From NCBI GenBank assembly GCA_947471745.1, contig CANJKZ010000428.1, forward strand, positions 485,001 to 549,000: a DNA stretch of 64,000 bases, written 5' to 3'. The stretch is from Closterium sp. Naga37s-1. Its lineage: Eukaryota; Streptophyta; Zygnematophyceae; Desmidiales; Closteriaceae. Below the pieces are notes generated by a model. The model saw only the letters and a list, made by a program, of their open reading frames with translations. It was not told the origin of the DNA and made no database searches. The translations under genes and the position numbers were made by a program. Positions 34,601 through 51,277 of this stretch are shown here, one piece after another; within the stretch, counting starts at the first letter, position 1; the number at the start of each line of letters is the position of its first letter.

Positions 34601-36978
34601 ACTTCCTCTCGGGTAAGTACGGTGCAGGCAGTGCAGCTGCAGAGAGGAGTTTCTGTGGTGGAGAGGTAAACACGAGGGTGTGTGGTGTTGTTGCAATCCA
34701 GAGTGCCAGCAATCACTCATCATCCCCATGCCATCCCCACGCCATCCCCGCGCTGCCATCCCCATGCCATCCTCCTTCATCCTCCTACTCCATTGCTACT
34801 TCTGTGGGTGCAGGGGATGACGCAGTGACGTTTCAAGTGCCCAGGGACAACGATTACTACTTTGTGCTTGTCAACTACAACGCCTACCCGGCCACTGTGA
34901 GTCGCCCTGCCCTGCTGCCTCTCTCACCTCTCTGTTTCCTTCCGCAACTAGTGTTTTCCGGGGAGAGATGTGGGGCTGTAATGGAGTAGGATTTGCAAGG
35001 GCAGGAGTTTTTTACTGGGCTCTTCGACATCGAAGCTTTTCTTTTCAACCAGTTCTCTAGCTGTCATTATTATGTCTGTTGACAAGGCATCCATTTTGCC
35101 TTGATTTTGCTCTTTGCACCCTCCTTCACGCGAGCTGGTTTTGAGTGTCTTTCAACAGAAATCTCAATATTTGTATGTGTCCTTGCGTGATTTTGTGTGT
35201 GTATGTGCATGCATGTGACCAGGTGGCCTTGGTGCATTTCGAGGTCACGAGTGTGCTGTATGACATCAGCAAAGGAAAGAAGTCCTGCAAAATCAGGAAC
35301 AAGCACCCGCCTCCCTTGGGATCTTTAAATGAGTCGGATGGCATGGACAGGAAAACCCTAACCAACGTTACAAGTGGTCCCATGCGCATGGCCATGCCCA
35401 TGCCGATAGCTATGCCTATGAATGGCTCTTCGGCTGTCGTTCCACGCAGCGCTGCTGAGCTGATGCCACCTGCTGCTGATGCTGAGAACGTCACTGCCAC
35501 TTACACCAGTGATGGGGATGCTCTCACTGATAGCGATGATGATGATGACGATGATGACTATGGCTTTTGCAGTGCCAAGCTGCCTCTCTGGGAAACCCGA
35601 TACGTTGTTCTTGCTGCTCCCAAGGTGAGCCACTCTCTTACCTTGCCCACTTTCTCCCTTGCCACCTTGCATCAGTATTCCCTACACCATTCTCTAGGTC
35701 ACTCACCGGCCTGCGTTGTTTTCATTCCTCGGCCTCGGCTGATTGCTGTAGTTTTTTCTTGTCCGGTCATTTCCTTCATAATCTAGATTCTCTTCCTCCA
35801 TTCCTCCTGCGTCCCTCCTGCCGGGGGGCGGCTCACCTCCCGCCTTCAACCCCCCCTCGGCACATGCCCACCAGACCAACAAGGCAGACAGCACATGGCA
35901 CGTGCAGGTGGCCTACCAGCCACGATGGCTCGCCTACTTAACCCTCGTTGGTTCGTTCCCTCCCTACCTTGCCTTCCCTGGCCGTCCCTCTCCTTTTCTT
36001 GCCTTTGCTCTCGTTCTCTGCCCTCCAGGCCTCCTCGTCTCACCTGTGTCTCGTCCGTCTTCTGGTCAAGGCATGCATGTCTTCTCGTCCTTGTTTGCCC
36101 TCCCACATGCACCCTATACGGCCCATTACACCCTGTCTGTTACAGGGCATGCTGTTCACCCCATGCATCCGATGCACCACCACGTGTACCCCATCCACTG
36201 CTGCATGCTCGTATGCAGCATACACTGCATCCAAACGCTGCCACTCCTCCTTTTCCCCTGTCCTCCTCACTCTAACCCCCTCTCCCTCCCCCTCTTTACA
36301 CCTCTTCCCCCCACCAACCGTCTCTTGGTTGCCTCCTCCTTCCCCCCTCCCCTTGCAGGCATCCCCTGTCTGCTCTCGCTCATCGCCCTGTCCATCTACC
36401 GCTGCCAGCAGTACCTGCAGCACCGCTCTGACTCCATGCGCCAGCCCTCCGCCCTCGCCTCCATCTCCACCGACCCCTCCCCTCTCCCCTCCTCCTTGCC
36501 CTCTGAGCAGCACCCTCTTCTCGCCCCTACGGACTCCCCCCCGCTGTACACGCCTCCCGACCAAGCCACAGCAGCAGCATGCAGTGATGTGTGCACAGCA
36601 TCCCAATCACAGGCACCAATTCCTGACACATGGGCTGTTACAACCACTGCCGACACCCTACCTGGTTCCAGCGCCCCCTCAGCCCCTCCCTTGGAGTCAT
36701 CACCGGGGAAGGCAGAGGCGGGGATTGGGGCCACAGGGCAGGGGAGTGGGGTGGCAGGAGGGTCGGGGTCAGGTGTAGGGAAAGAAGGGGAGGGTGAGGA
36801 CCAGGACAAGAACTGCTGCTGCGTGTGCATGGAGAATCCGCGGAATGCAGTTATCCTGGACTGCGGGCATCGTGCCACGTGCTACTCGTGCGGGCAGGAG
36901 CTCATGCGCATGGCAAACAAGCGCTGCCCCATTTGCCGCAGGGAGGTGCGCGATGTCACAAGGATATATGACGCATGA
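31668..36978 (+). CDS. APD-like membrane RING-type E3 ubiquitin ligase
   Basis: Nine exons: 31668-32451, 32730-32836, 33208-33336, 33953-34046, 34538-34612, 34814-34896, 35223-35624, 35875-35950, 36359-36978. They give one frame of 789 residues. The N-terminal ~250 residues are Gly-rich then His/Pro-rich. A transmembrane segment spans the exon 1/2 join (WMVVMKWLPWVAVA|VAVWLYMFAY). The middle part (LFHFNKWSQITLSFSG, DDAVTFQVPRDNDYYFVLVN, RYVVLAAPK, WHVQVAYQPRWLAYL) matches the N-terminal and middle domains of the plant ABERRANT POLLEN DEVELOPMENT (APD) family. A second hydrophobic segment (IPCLLSLIALSIY) follows. The C-terminus is a C3HC4 RING: CCVCMENPRNAVILDCGH, CYSC, CPICRREV. The long His/Gly-rich head is not typical as far as I recall. 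The weakest splice is 35950 (GTTCGT). Confidence 0.8.
32905..32945. repeat. GTGGG short tandem repeat
   Basis: GTGGG units lie in intron 2 of the APD-like gene. A larger GGGT/GGGC-rich low-complexity tract occupies intron 3 at 33340-33530. Confidence 0.85.
34007..34193 (+). repeat. Duplicated exon 4 / intron 4 junction in the APD-like gene
   Basis: The last ~45 bp of exon 4 plus its donor (34010-34057) recur almost exactly at 34147-34193. CCCATTC microsatellite and the palindrome TTTTGAGGCGTCTCAAAA (about 34127-34144) separate the copies. The second copy keeps the GTATGC donor and so could act as a cryptic or alternative donor. Confidence 0.8.
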
Positions 36979-37756
36979 CTTGCGGAGGTGGCACTGCTGA
37001 GTAGACCATAAGGGTTGTGTTGTGCCTGTCATACCATCTGATGGTTCGGCTTGCGCGTTCAGACGCTGCTGCTGCTGCATGTTTAGTTACCATAGCTGTT
37101 CCTGCGTACTATTCCTAGCTGTTATTGCGTACTATTCCTAGCTGTTATTGCGTACTATTCCTAGCTGTTATTGCGTACTATTCATAGCTGTTATTGCGTA
37201 CTATTCCTAGCTGTTATTGCGTACTATTCCTAGCTGTTCCTGCATGCTATTCCTACGGTATTTCAATTCGGTGATTAAAAGAGGTGGATAGTACAAACTG
37301 CGAGCCTAGCTTTTGTAAACGTGTGTTACTAGCAGCAACAACGGAGATAATTTTGGTGATGTAGAGGGAGGCTCCCAACATGCAACACTGCTTCTCTGTT
37401 TCAGGTGTGAGGGGTGAGAGCAGCTCCCAACATGCAAGTTTGGTACCGATACTCTGCTTCAGGTGTGGGGTAGGGATTGAGAGCATTTCTCAGCAGACCA
37501 TTGGCCCAATCACTTCCCCTTACAAGAAACCTACACTCCAAGCTGTGTGGGCAATACACCAGGTTCATCAGGTTCAACAAGTCCAGCACCACATCCATGT
37601 GCGTTAGTCAAAATCATCAAGTACTTGTACCTTAGATCTGTTTTGAGATGCCTACGTGTTGATAGAAATTTTTGATTACTGGGACAAATTCATCAACAGA
37701 AGTGGCAAAAATTGAACCAGGCCTGTTCATTGAATCGGCCTGATCAAGAGGGCAGT
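36979..37756. repeat. Convergent intergenic with ~7 copies of a 23-bp repeat
   Basis: This separates the APD-like and peroxiredoxin genes, whose 3' ends face each other. From about 37093 to 37255 a 23-bp unit (TAGCTGTTATTGCGTACTAT...) is repeated about seven times. No ORF is supported elsewhere. Confidence 0.8.
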
Positions 37757-39175
37757 TTAGACAGCGGCGAAGTACTCCTTGCTGCCCTTGGGGTCGGGCT
37801 TCATGGTCTTCTCCCCAGGCTGCCAGCCAGCAGGGCACACCTCGTCGGGGTTGCTCTGCACGTATTGCACGGCCTGCAGTGTCCTCAGGGTCTCATCCAC
37901 GGAACGGCCAATGGCGAGGTTGTTGATGGTGGCGTGCTGGATAACACCCTTCGGGTCGATAATGAACAGACCACGCAGAGCAATGCCCTGCACAATAAGC
38001 ATAGTACGCCAACACGAACAATCCAGGACGAACGTGAACGCCATTTCCCGCCATCCAGCGAAATTCGGAAGACTGGATTACATTTTCTAACCTAATTATG
38101 TTAGTCGCTGCGTGAATAAGCGCTCTTATGAACTTCGGTGGTTACGCATATTCGTCCATTGGGCTAGCGGTAGATAACTTACATCCTCCATGAGGACGTT
38201 GTACTTCTTGCTGATGGACTTGGTCAGGTCAGCCACGAGGGGGTAGTTGAGGTCGCCAAGACCACCGGACTTGCGGTCGGTTTGAATCCAGGCAAGGTGA
38301 GAGAACTGCGAGAAAAAGCAACACGGGAGTTCTTAGAAAAAGTTCATCGCACCAACAATCGGCGTAACGGGGAGGGATGATAAAGAACAATTGACATACC
38401 ACGCTGTCCACAGAGACGCCAAGAACCTCGGTGTTGATCTTCTCGAACTCCGAATAGCGGTCGCTGAAGGCAGTAATCTCTGCGATGCAGGGAACGGGGA
38501 ATTCAAAACAGATGTTAAAAACGCGACTAGTTACACGCCTCCCATTCATATGTTAAGTTTGAACTAGTATCGTACCAGTGGGGCAGACGAATGTGAAGTC
38601 CAGAGGGTAGAAGAAGAGGACGACATACTTGCCCTGAGACAGGTACTCGCTCAGCTTGACCTGAAACAAACAGCCAGGATGTGGCCAGTAGACAGGCAAT
38701 TTAAACAATAATCCAGACAAAAGAACTCGGACAAATGGGACATGGCGGAGATTGACCATAAGGAAAACAAATCTAAGCTGCGAGCATTACACACCTTGAT
38801 GAACTCCTGGTCAAAGACGGCATCAGCCTCGAAGTCAGGGGCGACATTGCCGACAAGGGGGGCCTCCGCCTGGCAGAAAAAGCAAATTGAGTTAAGCCGT
38901 GAGTCCTGCCTCAAGTAGGAAGTCATTTCGCATCTACAGCACAGGAACCAGCTGTTGACGCATACCTTCACGGCAAAGACGCGAGTCGACTTCTGGGCGG
39001 GGACGGCAGTGACCTTGGCGGCCTTTGCGCACCTAGCCTTGAAGGTCTTACCAAGACCGTCTTGCCTCGAGAAGCCGAGGGTCAGGCTCCTGGAAGCCGA
39101 GATGTCCTTGGCGTAGGACGAGGCGCCAAGAGATGTGGCAACAGAGCTGGAGCTCAAGGTGGTGGTGGCGGCCAT
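37757..39175 (-). CDS. 2-Cys peroxiredoxin, chloroplast-targeted
   Basis: Thiol peroxidase that reduces H2O2 and alkyl peroxides, in plants with thioredoxin or NTRC in the stroma. Exons: 39175-38966, 38869-38795, 38660-38576, 38479-38400, 38305-38183, 37987-37757; 267 residues, the usual precursor length. The first ~70 residues are Ser/Ala/Thr-rich and basic, lack acidic residues until late, and look like a transit peptide; the mature part starts near [17 protein letters not shown]. The peroxidatic Cys lies in [11 protein letters not shown] and the resolving Cys in DEVCPAGW. The C-terminal EYF (KEYFAAV) matches the YF motif that makes typical 2-Cys enzymes sensitive to over-oxidation. All splice sites are canonical. 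Confidence 0.96.
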
Positions 39176-40237
39176 GGCTGCTGAGAGGATGAAAGTGGAG
39201 GAAGAATTGACCAGGAGATTGATGGACGCAAATTTGGTGGGTCAACGTAGCACGTCCTTGTTATTCAGAATGCCTTCTCGTAGGGGGCACTGGGTTCCTG
39301 TGATGTTCTTACTGGCCTGGAGGTTCTGCAAGGGAGTTGCTGACATGGCGCTTCTCGAATGATAAGGCTGGCATCTATGACGTCGCATATCCACGTGGCG
39401 AGACCTAGCTGTTCAGTTGGGGAAAGATCGGAACTTTTGTGGTTGGTCTGTGTTGGTGACTTCTGCCAAGTAAGTGCAGCCCTCAAGCTCGAATTCGTTA
39501 TGGGACTTCATTGTTCCGCTACAAGACCCGACACATAAAACTTGGACATATATTTCCCATTTTATCCATATACACAATCCGGAACACTTCACTTTCTAAA
39601 ACAATTGGTTGTGGAAATGTGGCTAGCGAAATGTTCAGGTTACCTTATGAAACTTGCTTTCGGCCAAGGTGGAATCTGGAACCACTACGCTCCCAAACCA
39701 AGCACACAGCCTGCGGGTTCGGAAATTTCAAACTGCCTGACGCCACTCGTTCGGCCAATCAGAGCCTCCTGAAACCAAGGTTTGGCGCCATAACTCGAGT
39801 CAGATGGCCCCAGAGCCACACACAGGCACTCTGGCCAGACCGCGAGTTTGAAAGTCAGGCGGAAAAAAATCTCTCCTCTCTTCAACTTTCACCCTCCTTG
39901 GAAGACCCTGACATCCCCTGAGCCACCTTCGGCCACATCATGCTACCAGACAGTGCGTGCACTCCCGAGCCGCCATTCAAGTGCCTCGTCGCCTTCGCCA
40001 CTGTCGCTCCAATGCAGCTTTGAGAGAAGGTCGCCTTTGATGACACGGTTCGGTAATTGAAACGGATATAAGAAAGTATGCCTGCACATTCACATGCACA
40101 GAAGTCTAAGTTGCCTATAAAACTCTCGCCAATTCCTAGTTGCTGGATAAGTGACATCCTTTTTATCAGCCTTCGTTGTCCACGTCTTGACTTGGTGTTT
40201 GGGAACTTCATCAGCCACGCTCAATTATTCATCCAAA
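39176..40237. other. Divergent promoter region Prx / 3xHMG-box
   Basis: About 1.06 kb lies between two head-to-head genes. It has an inverted-context CCAAT (about 39752) and two E2F-like sites (listed separately). The CDS of the HMG gene starts at 40238. No gene is supported within it. Confidence 0.55.
39781..39865. promoter_or_regulatory. Two E2F-like sites upstream of the HMG gene
   Basis: TTTGGCGC at 39781-39788 fits the E2F consensus TTTSSCGC. GGCGGAAA at 39858-39865 is a reverse-strand variant. Cell-cycle control would suit a 3xHMG-box gene, but matches this short can arise by chance. Confidence 0.4.
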
Positions 40238-42096
40238 ATGGCTGGAGGTAGACGCGCTAACAAGGTTATTGATTGCGAGAATACCCTCGATCAGGAAGTA
40301 GTTGCTGTTCCGACCAGATCCGAGGCTCCGGCTAAAGGCCGCGGCAAGGCTACCAAGAAGGCTGCTGCCGTCGATGCCGACAGCCCGCTTGCGGAACGAA
40401 GGCCAAGCATTGAGAACGAGCTTCTGGCATTGACAGCCAAGCTGGAGCAAGTGACTTTGGAGAAGCAGAAGAACGACCAGATTCTGGAGGAGAAGAACGC
40501 GGCACTTCAGGCCAAGGCTGAGGAGAACGAGCGCCTGGCTCGTGAGCTGAAGAAGCTTCAGAAGCACAAGCCGTTCGAGCCTGTTCTGGTAAACGACTGA
40601 CAAATGTTTCCCTATGCCAGCATGTTCAATGTCCCGTTTCTCTTCAACAATTTCGTCCCGTTTCTTCCTTAACTTCATCTGACAGTCTCAACTGTTTGTG
40701 GTGCAGGACCTTGATCTCTCTCTTGAAAGCGAGGATGGCGACAAGAAGGACAAGGATCCACGCAAGCCCAAGCGTCCTACCTCCTCTTACGTCCTCTGGT
40801 GCAACGATGTCCGCGAGAAGGTGAAGGCGAAGAACCCCACCGCTTCCGTCACCGATCTTGCCAAGATCTTCGGCGAGATGTGGAAGACCGTCTCTGCGGA
40901 AGAGAAGAAAAAATACGAAGCCAAGTTCAACGAGGAGAGTGAGGAGTACAAAGCTAAGAAGGCTGAATATGACAGTGTAAGTATTTGCCTGTCATGCAAC
41001 TTTGGTGTCAGTTTGATTCCTGGTAACTCGTGCTAACGGTGACAAACTTGTGGTTGTCTCAGATGATCGAGAGAGAGAACAGGGAGCAGGCTGCACTCAA
41101 GAAGCTTCATGGGGAAAGGAAGAAGGAAGCAGCTTTGAAACTTCTGGAGCAGTACGAAGCTCATCAGAAGGAGGTCGCCGAGTCAGCTGCGAATGACAAG
41201 AAGTAAGTACCGACTTTATGTTCTTCGTCATTTTCTGGACTACGTTCCTTCTTTCCGGGTATTGGATGCTTACCGGCTTCGGCGAGTTTCCTTGCAGAAA
41301 GGCGAAGGACCCTGAGAAGCCCAAGCACCCGTTGTCAGCCTTCATGCTGTACTGCAACGAGCGCCGCCCGCACCTTGTTGCGGAGCGGTCGGCTGAGAAA
41401 CGTGACCCGATCGAGGAGTCGAAGCTGCTGGGCGAGGAGTGGAACAAGATCAAGGGCTCCAAGAAGGCCGAGCGGTTCGAGAAGCTGGCCTTGAAGGAGA
41501 AGGAGCGGTACGCCAAGGAGATAGACGCGTACAACTCGAGGAAGCAGGAGGCTGATAAGCTTGTCGCCGACCAGGTCGCGGCTGAGAAGCAGAGGAGACA
41601 CGAGGAGGATTTGAAGGAGGCTGTCGCGCTAATGGATCAGGAGGACATGGCGAAGAAGCAGCTGGAGATGCAGGTCGCCAAGCAGGTGGCGGCAGTTTCC
41701 AAGAAGCAACAGCCGGCACCTGCAGCTGAGACGAAGAAGGCGGCCAAGGACCCCAACAAGCCCAAGAGGCCCATGTCTGGGTACCAACTCTTCTGGTGAG
41801 TTTCTGATTCGACCTGTTTATTTTGTTCCCAATTCTGTTCGATGCCAGTTCCTTTACTGACTATTGTGAGTTCCGCTTTGTCTCGCAGCTCTGCTGGCCG
41901 CGCCAAGCTGGCGGAGGCCAACCCAGGCGTGTCGTTCGGTGCTCTGAGCCAGCTTCAAGGCAAGGCATGGGGCGAACTGTCGGACGGTCAGAAGGCGGAG
42001 TGGAACAACAAGGCCGCTCCCGCCATGGAGGCTTACAAGCAAGCCATGGAGAAGTACAAGGCCGAGAACCCCGCCGCTGCCGTGGATGACGAGTAG
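40238..42096 (+). CDS. 3xHMG-box chromosomal protein
   Basis: Exons 40238-40588, 40707-40976, 41063-41202, 41298-41795 and 41889-42096 give 488 residues. The N-terminal segment is basic (RGKATKKAAA), then a coiled coil (ENELLALTAKLEQVTLEKQK). Three HMG boxes follow: PRKPKRPTSSYVLWCNDVRE..., PEKPKHPLSAFMLYCNERRP... and PNKPKRPMSGYQLFC..., each with the expected W/K-rich helix (MWKTVSAEEKKKYE, EWNKIKGSKKAERFE, AWGELSDGQKAEWNNKA). The last box is split by the intron at 41795/41889. This architecture is that of plant 3xHMG-box1/2 proteins, which are nuclear and associate with chromosomes in mitosis and meiosis. The C-terminus is short and acidic (VDDE). Confidence 0.93.
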
Positions 42097-42579
42097 AATG
42101 ATGCCATCAGGGATGTGGAGGGCTTCCTTGGCCCCCTAATCAATAGTCGTAGGGTAGGGTAGTAGCCTTGAACAACTTAGCGGTATTGGCCCTTCTCTTG
42201 TTCATATTATACCTGTCTGACTGGAACAAGCTTATTCACAACCTTCATTTTACGTCTATTTCTTACCAAGAAATACATGGGGTCGTGGTTAGTTATCAAC
42301 TGTTTCGCTGAGTTCAGTACGGTGCGGTGTGTTAACTACTTTCAAATCGCTGCGGCACACCCAGCAACAAACATAGCACTGAAAATAATGAAGCCCCAAG
42401 ATTCTTGCGATGTGTGCTGCTTGGGGGTTGATCTGCTTGTTTGATGCAAGTCCAACACTGCAATTCAAAAATTCGAACAGCCTGATAAGTTTTCGTGTTT
42501 CCCTGGAACAAGTTTTGTTTCATACTTCCAACCACAAACACATAACCAAGATAAGTGAAAAGCTCCACGAACTGGTTGC
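42097..42579. other. Intergenic
   Basis: This holds the 3' UTR of the HMG gene and the probable promoter of the RecQ gene, which are in tandem. I see no ORF or repeat. Confidence 0.5.
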
Positions 42580-47965
<5,386 letters not shown>

Positions 47966-48478
47966 CAGATGGGAAGAACGATTCTGCTAATCATGTGTCT
48001 GGTCTCAACAGTTGAGATGGCAACATGGAAACAGTTAAGCATCTACACTTGTGTACACAAAGGCTGTACTGCTTATGGGTATGTGGTACGAACGTTGATT
48101 GAAACAAGATCTTACAAGTAAGGTTATACATATTTATATTATTGGAGGCAGACAGAGATGAAATACGCCTCTGCACCACAACCAACAGCAAGCAGGCGCC
48201 GAAACAGCAGTATTGGCCTAGTCCTTGCATCAGAGCGGACTATTTACTAATACGAGAGCTTGCATTGCATCCCTCCTACCTCCAAGCCAATATTCTAGTG
48301 CAGTACCAGTAGCGGCAGATCACCAGTTAGGAGCAGCCAGCAAGTAAGCCAAGTCCACGCTGCGGGCCAGCACCAAGCGCCCCACCCACCATCCTACGAG
48401 ACCCCCAGCAGGTCATTCTCATCTCATCTCACAATAGAAGCACCGTACGGACCATCCATCCTGAGAGCAGTGCAGACC
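47966..48478. other. Convergent intergenic
   Basis: This lies between the 3' ends of the RecQ gene and the minus-strand gene that follows. No ORF or repeat is seen. Confidence 0.5.
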
Positions 48479-51277
48479 TCACATGTCGTCCACATCACCC
48501 GTGGCAAACACACCGCCCTTCTTCCCACCTCCAATCCCTAGCGCAAGCCCTGCCCCAGCACCCCCATGATAACTCCCTCCGACCACAGGCCTGGCGCCCG
48601 GAGAGGAGTCAAGCATGAGCGTGGCCGTGGAGGGAGAGCGCCGTGCCAGGCACGCACGCATGCTGCCGATCTCCGCGGCAGCTGCCTGCACGCGCTGCTT
48701 GTCCTGCGCGCTCATCTGCGCCAGCCGCGCCGGGTTCGCCTGCAGCCGAGCCATGTCCGCCTCCAGCTGCCGCATCTCCTCCTCCAAGCCTCGCAGGTCA
48801 GCCTCGGAAATGACACTCCCAGGTCCGGCGGGGCCCGCTCCTCCAGCCCCGGAAACGGACTCTGAGGGGGAGTTTCCAGACAGGTGGCGCTGGTGCCGGT
48901 GGCTGGGGGTGTGCACGTGATGACACGGCATGCCGCCAAAGGTCAACTGCGGCTGCCTCTGCTGCTGCGGCATGTGCAGCTGATTGCAGCTGCTGGCTTT
49001 AACCATGGATCGCTCCTTGCTCTGCGACGGCTGTAGCGCACTAGCGGAGACGGCAGCGGCAGCAGCTGACCCGTCCATCATCATCATCATCGCCATCTGC
49101 TGCTGCAGCTGCTGCTGTAGCATCCTCTGCTGCGGCGTCAGCTCCGCTACAGCCGGGCTGCTGCAGCCGGCATCAGTACCACCACCCGAGACGCGGGCGA
49201 AAACAGCTGAGACAGGCGTGGAACGCTGCGACGAGGACGAAATTGATCCGTTCGCGATGGCGATAGCAGCGACGGACGGGTTGTAACGGTCGGACGTAAC
49301 GGGCGATTGCTCAATGGGCGTCAGCACGGGACCCATGGGCGACACCCATCGATCTGTCCCGCTGCCCCCTTGCGCCCCCAGCCCTCCGCCAGCTCCGCTA
49401 CCTCCCGCGGAGTACCCGCCGGCGCCGCCGCCGCACACTGCGCCAAAGTGGCCGTTGCCCGTGCTGCTTCCGAACGACGCCCCACCGAATTGCAGGTGCA
49501 TCAGCTGCTGCTGGTGCTGCGGGGACAGCATTGGCGCGCCGCCGTAATTTCCGGAGCGCGACCGAGGGAACTCGACCGAGCCTGTGGACTTATGGCGGAC
49601 AAACGAGGCGCTATGCGGGGAGACCTCATCGTACGATTCGCTTCCGCTCGTGGTTCCAGTCGCTGCGCCCACCATCTGCCACGGGCTCACGTTGCTGCCG
49701 CTGTCGCTGCCGCTGCTGTTGTCGCTGCCCGTGCTGCTGCTCGCGCTGCCCGTTCCCGGGCGGAGGAACGACGCGCAACCGGCGCCGGAAGACGCGGAGC
49801 AAGGATCGGAGTCGGCGCACGAGCCGCCGGGGACTTGCCGCTGGCCGGAAAGCTGATTCTGCTGCGACGCGTATCCGTATTTCCCCCGGCTCGAGGATTG
49901 GCTGGAAGGCGCAACGGCGATCTGGCGCGCGGAAGACGTGCCCCCCGCGGGAGAACTGGATGCGCGGAACCAGCCGCTGGAAGCGCCGGCGCACGCGACA
50001 GGAGCAACGTGGCCGCTCCCAACGCTGCTGGTGCTGCGGCTCCTCACAACCGTGCTCGCACTAGCGCCCGCAGTGTCGACTGCGGCGGCGGCGCCACGGC
50101 GGGGGCTTCCTGCGTGATACGACTCCGGTGCGTTAGGAAGCGCCGTGGCCGTGCCATACGCGCCTTGCAAACCCTGATCGGGCGGGGCATCGTTGCAGCT
50201 CAGCACGCGCTTGATATGACGTGGCATGCCGTTGGCCGACCCGTGGCGGTGGCCTTTCGGTCGAGCCGGGATGGCGCCTAGCGGCGCGGAGAAGATGGGC
50301 CCGGGGTAGTTAACGTACATTTCAGCAGCAGCGTTGGATGCGGCGGAGGTCGCGGGGTCCGGAGAGAACATGCCCGACGGGTGCTGCGGCGGCAAAGGCG
50401 GCGTCTCGCCTCGCTGGATCGCAAGGAGATCTAATCTCAGTCCGCTCGCGCCCTGCTGCTCACCATCAGGCCCAGCGCCAGATGCGGAGAGCGCGGCGGG
50501 ATCTTCCTCCTCGGGGACGTCAAAGAGCGCCTCGAGTGGAGCCGAGAGAAGGTACGCGGCGAGCCCCGTGGGCGTTGTCGCATGCCCGTCTGGGCCGCCG
50601 GCGGGAGCGGCGGAAGATGCGCCGCCGTCTACAGAGAAGGTCTCGGAGTGTAACTGGACGGCGAGCGCGGCGTGATGAAACGGGCCGCTACAATTGCTGC
50701 CGATGGAGCTCTGCGATAACAGTCGCTGTAATGGCTGACCGCTCATCTGTTGCGATTCAGCGGACACCTGGAACAGCTGACTTTGCAGGCTGGCGAGCCG
50801 CGGCAACTTGCCGGACATTACGGGCGCGGCTCGGTCGGCGTCAACAGCCTGCCAAGACTGGAGATCGTCCGAGCCGAACGGTGAGGGATGGTGCGGATCG
50901 GAGGACTGGCGCAGCGTGGCGTCTCCGCAGGCCTCCAAGGGAATGCCGATGCCGTCATCGCCAGGAACGTCAAAGAGCTCCTCCGTTGACGACGATAGCA
51001 GCCGCGCCGCGAGGCTTCCTGGCGCGGCGGCCTCCCACACCGCGTGGCAGAACGGTAGCGGCGATTCGACTGCGCCGGATCCGTTCGACGATCCGGCGGC
51101 GGCGGCGTTGGTGTTTGGAGAGGACATGTAGCTGGGCAGCGGCCCGCTCGAGTTTAGGAACATGCTGGCCGCAGCGGCGGCGGCGACGGCAGCGGCTGAG
51201 TGGGACGGCGATGGCTGGCCTCCGTGCATTCTCGTATACTGCTCCAATCCGTGGATCGGAAGAGCAGTAATGCTCAT
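48479..51277 (-). CDS. Unrecognised 932-residue low-complexity protein
   Basis: A single uninterrupted exon on the minus strand starts at ATG 51277. It is Ser/Gly/Ala/Gln-rich, with poly-Ala (AAAVAAAAAAS) near the N-terminus and a long Ser/Gly middle. Two related blocks stand out: SLAARLLSSSTEELFDVPGD (about residues 88-107) and GLAAYLLSAPLEALFDVPEE (about 240-259). A basic block MPRHIKRVLSCND follows, and near the C-terminus a coiled coil (ISEADLRGLEEEMRQLEADM onward). Regularly spaced small motifs in disorder suggest a regulatory or scaffold protein, but I assign no function. It is unlikely to be a chance ORF: 932 codons with consistent codon use and a clear coiled coil. Start choice is simply the first ATG. 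Confidence 0.7.
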   Translation of the reverse strand: MSITALPIHGLEQYTRMHGGQPSPSHSAAAVAAAAAASMFLNSSGPLPSYMSSPNTNAAAAGSSNGSGAVESPLPFCHAVWEAAAPGSLAARLLSSSTEELFDVPGDDGIGIPLEACGDATLRQSSDPHHPSPFGSDDLQSWQAVDADRAAPVMSGKLPRLASLQSQLFQVSAESQQMSGQPLQRLLSQSSIGSNCSGPFHHAALAVQLHSETFSVDGGASSAAPAGGPDGHATTPTGLAAYLLSAPLEALFDVPEEEDPAALSASGAGPDGEQQGASGLRLDLLAIQRGETPPLPPQHPSGMFSPDPATSAASNAAAEMYVNYPGPIFSAPLGAIPARPKGHRHGSANGMPRHIKRVLSCNDAPPDQGLQGAYGTATALPNAPESYHAGSPRRGAAAAVDTAGASASTVVRSRSTSSVGSGHVAPVACAGASSGWFRASSSPAGGTSSARQIAVAPSSQSSSRGKYGYASQQNQLSGQRQVPGGSCADSDPCSASSGAGCASFLRPGTGSASSSTGSDNSSGSDSGSNVSPWQMVGAATGTTSGSESYDEVSPHSASFVRHKSTGSVEFPRSRSGNYGGAPMLSPQHQQQLMHLQFGGASFGSSTGNGHFGAVCGGGAGGYSAGGSGAGGGLGAQGGSGTDRWVSPMGPVLTPIEQSPVTSDRYNPSVAAIAIANGSISSSSQRSTPVSAVFARVSGGGTDAGCSSPAVAELTPQQRMLQQQLQQQMAMMMMMDGSAAAAAVSASALQPSQSKERSMVKASSCNQLHMPQQQRQPQLTFGGMPCHHVHTPSHRHQRHLSGNSPSESVSGAGGAGPAGPGSVISEADLRGLEEEMRQLEADMARLQANPARLAQMSAQDKQRVQAAAAEIGSMRACLARRSPSTATLMLDSSPGARPVVGGSYHGGAGAGLALGIGGGKKGGVFATGDVDDM

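Noticed and set aside
49307..50281. 324-codon plus-strand frame opposite the 932-residue gene
   Set aside because: Arg/Ala-rich antisense shadow; the minus-strand frame is three times longer with a coiled coil.
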